This document shows, in pieces, positions 4,610 to 7,244 of a stretch of 7,244 nt of DNA (the first letter of the stretch is position 1; every line of letters begins with the position of its first letter). The notes below the pieces were generated by a model. That model saw nothing but the letters and a program-made list of their open reading frames with translations. It was not told the origin of the DNA and did no database searches. The stretch is from GCA-2730975 sp964576585 (GTDB taxonomy: Bacteria; Verrucomicrobiota; Verrucomicrobiia; Opitutales; Seribacteraceae): contig CAZNWO010000165.1 in the NCBI GenBank assembly GCA_964576585.1, positions 1-7,244 of the forward strand, given 5' to 3'. The position numbers and the translations under genes were made by a program.

Positions 4610-7244
4610 ATGGCACGACAACTCATCTTCACCAGTTCCCCCCAAGGGTTGGAACCGGGTAGGTCCGGCTATTGTACGGTAGCTCGGCACAAGGACATTC
4701 GCAGCCGTCTGGTCCGAGAGCTCGAGCGTCTGAGTGTCTATGACTTCAATCAGCAAGGCGATGGGCCGAAGGCGCAGGTGGCGCTTTACCGCAAGCTAGC
4801 CTTGGGGTCCGAGGAATTTTTCGTCGTCACTCGAATTCGAGACGCTGGTCTCGATTACACGAATCGTACCAACTACCTTGCCCACCATCTGATTCTCGAT
4901 AGCTTCGAGATTGCCACCGTTCCCTCGCCGGCCGAGATTCTCTCGAATTGGTCGGGTTGGCTTTCACAATGGGAGGGGCCTCCTCGTTATTTCGATGAGG
5001 GCGAGGAAGTCGACCTCACCAATTGCAAAATGCCCGGATTGATTCCGGCCAACGGGTGGTTGGCTGCGAGCAACGATCCCGGAAACGCCGCAATCCTCGT
5101 TTCTCCTGCAATGAAAAAGCCGGTGGTATTGGAGGTCCACCCGGGGCAAGAGGAGAGCCTCCTCAAACTTTTCGCCGAGTCCAGCGCATTGCTCAAGCTC
5201 TCACTGGATGCTTGGGACTACTCTTTTACCACCTTTCTTCAGGAAAACGACGATGCCCGTGGATTTTCTTGGATTGGCGCTCGTGGTCAACCTGCCGCGG
5301 AACGAGTCAAGCAATCTGCTTCCAATTACCTTGATCTTCGGGAGTTTGCGTCAAGCACGGTTAATGATCCAATTGACGACGACCTTGCCCATGTTGCCCG
5401 CAAAGGTCCCAAAGCCAAGGCCACCGGAGCCAAGTCTCCAAAGACAAGAGCTAAATCTCCCAAGGCTTTCTCCGATCGGGAGATGGCCCAGTTTCAAAAA
5501 GCTGCAACCGGTTACACGGCATCAGCCGCTCCTGCAGGTTCTACCGTTTCCGCTCAACCTTCCGAAACTTCCGGTAAGAAACGAAAGAAAAGACCTTGGT
5601 TGATGCAATTGATCGTCATTTCCACGGCCCTTTGCCTGTTGGTCGGATTGGTCGTCGGTCTCGCCTTTAACTTGGGCGATTGGATCAACGAGGGAGAGGA
5701 CAAGCCCGATCCAAACGGCGTCACCCAAAATCCCGATAATGGCAACGATTCGGTGGAACCCGGCCCAGAGCAACCCGTCGTGGATGGTGCTGATCTCATG
5801 CTCGGAAAGCCGGGTCTGGCCGTTATACGTGAGAAACATCCGCTCCTGCGCTGGATCAAACTGGACGTGGGGGCCCCTAAACCCGTCACAATCAATCTTT
5901 CCGTTCAGGATCAAGACGACTACTTCGATTTTCTGGAGGATTACGAACCCAATGATTCTCTGCAAGTTTCCCTAAGTAGAGGGGACGATGGCTTGCTGGC
6001 CATTGAGGCATTGGAGGAAGCGCCTGCGCAAGTTCCCACCGGGGAACCTCTTGAGGCAAGCATCTCGGGTGCTGATGGTGTGGTGCTCGATGGCTCCACC
6101 GCCACCTTTGATCTACCTTTCGAAGGAAAGCTTTCCTACGAGATTCCCGCCGACCAAGAGGACATTCGTGAGAAAGTGAAGCTTTTGGTCGAGCATCTTC
6201 GTGAAAATCCATCTGCTCCGGCCCCGGTCAAGCTTCTGGTTGAGGGAGAGGGCCAGGATCGTCGGATCGTCGGAATAGAATCCATAGATTTGTCTGCGGC
6301 GGGTTCTTCGAATCCATTGATTGCGAATTCTCCCGAGCCTACCGGCGTGGATCGAGTCTTCGTTGCGGGGGAACCCGATTTTGCCCGCATGCTCCCGGAC
6401 CAACGCATCGTTGAAATCAAGGTGGATGGAGTGAAGACTCTTCCCTATAGTTTTCGTGAAGACGAGGAGGAAAACATCAAGGCCTTGATCGCCTTTCTGG
6501 AGGCGGGAGGCAAGGGTCTTGAGCTTCAAACCAAGGTGGATGGCGACAAAATCACCTTTCTCGACTTTACCATACCCGTAGCGCCCGTTTCGGTTGATCC
6601 CATCTTGCCGAATGCGGCCGGCCCATTAGGAAGAACTTCGGTGGCCACTTACGTCTTCTGGCTTCCGGGCAAGAAGTTTCCCGGCACTCCCGTTAAGTGG
6701 CTGCTTGACCTGCCGAACGGCTCGATTCGCTATGAGGATGCTTCCTCTTCTAGTCTTATTGATGCATTGCTTCGGGCATTCGATGGAGCTGAGTCAGCGA
6801 CTGTCTGGCAAGCCAAGTTTCTCGGTCCCAAGTCTTTTTATACATTGGGCGAGTCGGTTGACGATTTCGAGGCTTTTGCCGTAGAGGTGGAGAAGGATCG
6901 CGTGGATCCTGAGAGTCGCGCCAGCTTCAGCTTGAAGACCGCCGGTTCAAGTCGCCCCATCTATTCCCTGAAGTTCGACGTCAAGAGAGGAGATTACGTA
7001 GATTTGGATCTCACCGCAGATATGTCCAAGAATGCCGCCGAGCGCGGATTCGCCCTGCGTATCCCGCGAGGAGAGACGGAGTGCGTGGACCTTTACTTCC
7101 TTTCCAATAAGCACTTGTCTGCAAACCATGGTCACCAGCCTGTTGATCGTGGCGAACAGCTGACTCTCGAGAAGTCCAAGCTGAGTTTTTCCCCAGCGTG
7201 GCCCGCAGGTTCTCGTTTCAATGTGCTTACGCCGGGAAAACAGG
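4610..7244 (+). CDS. GAP1-N2-like GTPase-associated membrane protein (3' end outside window)
   Basis: From ATG 4610 the frame has no stop to the window end, giving at least 878 codons. Residues about 4-260 look like the GAP1-N2 domain of GTPase-associated proteins: QLIFTSSPQGLEPGRSGYC (4-22), then LERLSVYDF, and DYTNRTNYLAHHL (82-94) with a His pair. A Lys/Ser/Pro-rich linker follows (265-285, two KSPK motifs). A basic GKKRKKRPW stretch precedes a single transmembrane helix at about 334-353, which predicts an N-in/C-out topology with no cleavable signal peptide. Residues from about 356 on are acidic and beta-rich, starting with a Pro/Asn/Asp-rich spacer and carrying four degenerate repeats between 424 and 748. 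The gene follows the GTPase by 31 bases in the same direction, so the two are probably one operon. Known GAP1 proteins are predicted partners of such GTPases in conflict systems; an envelope-stress or surface-signalling role is equally possible. The product of the C-terminal part is not recognised. Confidence 0.85.
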   Translation, partial: MARQLIFTSSPQGLEPGRSGYCTVARHKDIRSRLVRELERLSVYDFNQQGDGPKAQVALYRKLALGSEEFFVVTRIRDAGLDYTNRTNYLAHHLILDSFEIATVPSPAEILSNWSGWLSQWEGPPRYFDEGEEVDLTNCKMPGLIPANGWLAASNDPGNAAILVSPAMKKPVVLEVHPGQEESLLKLFAESSALLKLSLDAWDYSFTTFLQENDDARGFSWIGARGQPAAERVKQSASNYLDLREFASSTVNDPIDDDLAHVARKGPKAKATGAKSPKTRAKSPKAFSDREMAQFQKAATGYTASAAPAGSTVSAQPSETSGKKRKKRPWLMQLIVISTALCLLVGLVVGLAFNLGDWINEGEDKPDPNGVTQNPDNGNDSVEPGPEQPVVDGADLMLGKPGLAVIREKHPLLRWIKLDVGAPKPVTINLSVQDQDDYFDFLEDYEPNDSLQVSLSRGDDGLLAIEALEEAPAQVPTGEPLEASISGADGVVLDGSTATFDLPFEGKLSYEIPADQEDIREKVKLLVEHLRENPSAPAPVKLLVEGEGQDRRIVGIESIDLSAAGSSNPLIANSPEPTGVDRVFVAGEPDFARMLPDQRIVEIKVDGVKTLPYSFREDEEENIKALIAFLEAGGKGLELQTKVDGDKITFLDFTIPVAPVSVDPILPNAAGPLGRTSVATYVFWLPGKKFPGTPVKWLLDLPNGSIRYEDASSSSLIDALLRAFDGAESATVWQAKFLGPKSFYTLGESVDDFEAFAVEVEKDRVDPESRASFSLKTAGSSRPIYSLKFDVKRGDYVDLDLTADMSKNAAERGFALRIPRGETECVDLYFLSNKHLSANHGHQPVDRGEQLTLEKSKLSFSPAWPAGSRFNVLTPGKQ
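5402..5464 (+). other. Lys/Ser/Pro-rich linker with KSPK motifs (protein feature)
   Basis: Residues 265-285 of the GAP1-like protein contain GPKAKATGAKSPKTRAKSPK, strongly basic and without hydrophobic residues. It resembles histone-H1-like basic tails and is probably a disordered cytoplasmic tether between the GAP1-N2-like domain and the membrane anchor. Its charge could contact the acidic glutamate run of the GTPase, nucleic acid or phospholipid; none of these is shown by the sequence. Confidence 0.6.
5609..5668 (+). other. Single transmembrane helix of the GAP1-like protein
   Basis: Residues 334-353 (LIVISTALCLLVGLVVGLAF) are uninterrupted by charge and 20 residues long. Upstream is KKRKKR (323-328), and downstream are acidic residues (GDWINEGED), so the positive-inside rule places the N-terminal domain in the cytoplasm and the remainder outside the inner membrane. 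Confidence 0.88.
5879..6853 (+). repeat. Four degenerate protein repeats in the extracytoplasmic region
   Basis: Four segments share one pattern: a beta strand, an acidic patch, a short helix ending in a Leu/Phe pair, then a beta hairpin, usually with a Gly/Asp-rich turn. They fall at about residues 424-470, 505-561, 605-657 and 695-748. Units 1 and 3 match best: DQDDYFDFLEDY with EDEEENIKALIAFLEA, then LQVSLSRGDDGLLAI with LELQTKVDGDKITFL. Unit 4 is the most divergent (DASSSSLIDALLRAF). Units are 47-57 residues with irregular spacers. This is alignment by eye, and no known domain was recognised. Confidence 0.5.

Noticed and set aside
5208..5975. Plus- and minus-strand frames inside the GAP1-like gene
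   Set aside because: The continuous frame from 4610 to the window end encodes a GAP1-N2-like domain and a well-formed membrane helix. The shorter frames are shadows with Pro/Arg-rich low-quality translations.

Overview
The window reads as ordinary chromosomal DNA of moderate GC from a bacterium. Shine-Dalgarno signals are weak or absent ahead of most genes, and the module in the right half is of a kind I associate with Planctomycetota/Verrucomicrobiota-like and other complex-lifestyle bacteria. The taxonomic guess is an inference only. All four supported genes lie on the + strand, and both ends of the window cut through a gene.

Left half (1-2421): a two-gene catabolic unit. The first gene, whose 5' end lies outside the window, encodes a fumarylacetoacetate hydrolase (FAH) superfamily enzyme. 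Twenty-seven bases later comes a full-length aldehyde dehydrogenase of the alpha-ketoglutaric semialdehyde dehydrogenase type. Together they fit the last two steps of a Weimberg-type oxidative pentose or sugar-acid pathway: a 2-keto-3-deoxy-pentonate is dehydrated to 2-oxoglutarate semialdehyde, which is then oxidised to 2-oxoglutarate.

Middle (2422-2796): a 375-bp non-coding gap separates the two units. It has T-runs, a weak hairpin shortly after the dehydrogenase and a perfect 14-bp palindrome. It is the natural place for a terminator of the first unit and a promoter of the second, but no strong consensus promoter is visible.

Right half (2797-7244): a GTPase module. The first protein is a TRAFAC-type P-loop GTPase with an unusual front end: a degenerate FHA-like domain, a possible GYF-like domain, a nine-residue glutamate run and a CPxC...CPxCH zinc ribbon. 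Thirty-one bases later starts a large gene that stays open to the end of the window (at least 878 codons). Its N-terminus looks like the GAP1-N2 domain (GTPase-associated protein 1), followed by a Lys/Ser/Pro-rich linker, one transmembrane helix with a strongly basic cytoplasmic flank, and more than 500 residues of probable extracytoplasmic, acidic, beta-rich sequence with four degenerate repeats. The GTPase/GAP1 pairing matches a class predicted computationally to be NTP-dependent biological conflict systems. The membrane-spanning, repeat-bearing form of the partner is the most interesting feature here, because it would connect a cytoplasmic GTPase switch to the cell envelope.

No RNA genes, CRISPR arrays, insertion sequences or attachment sites were recognised.
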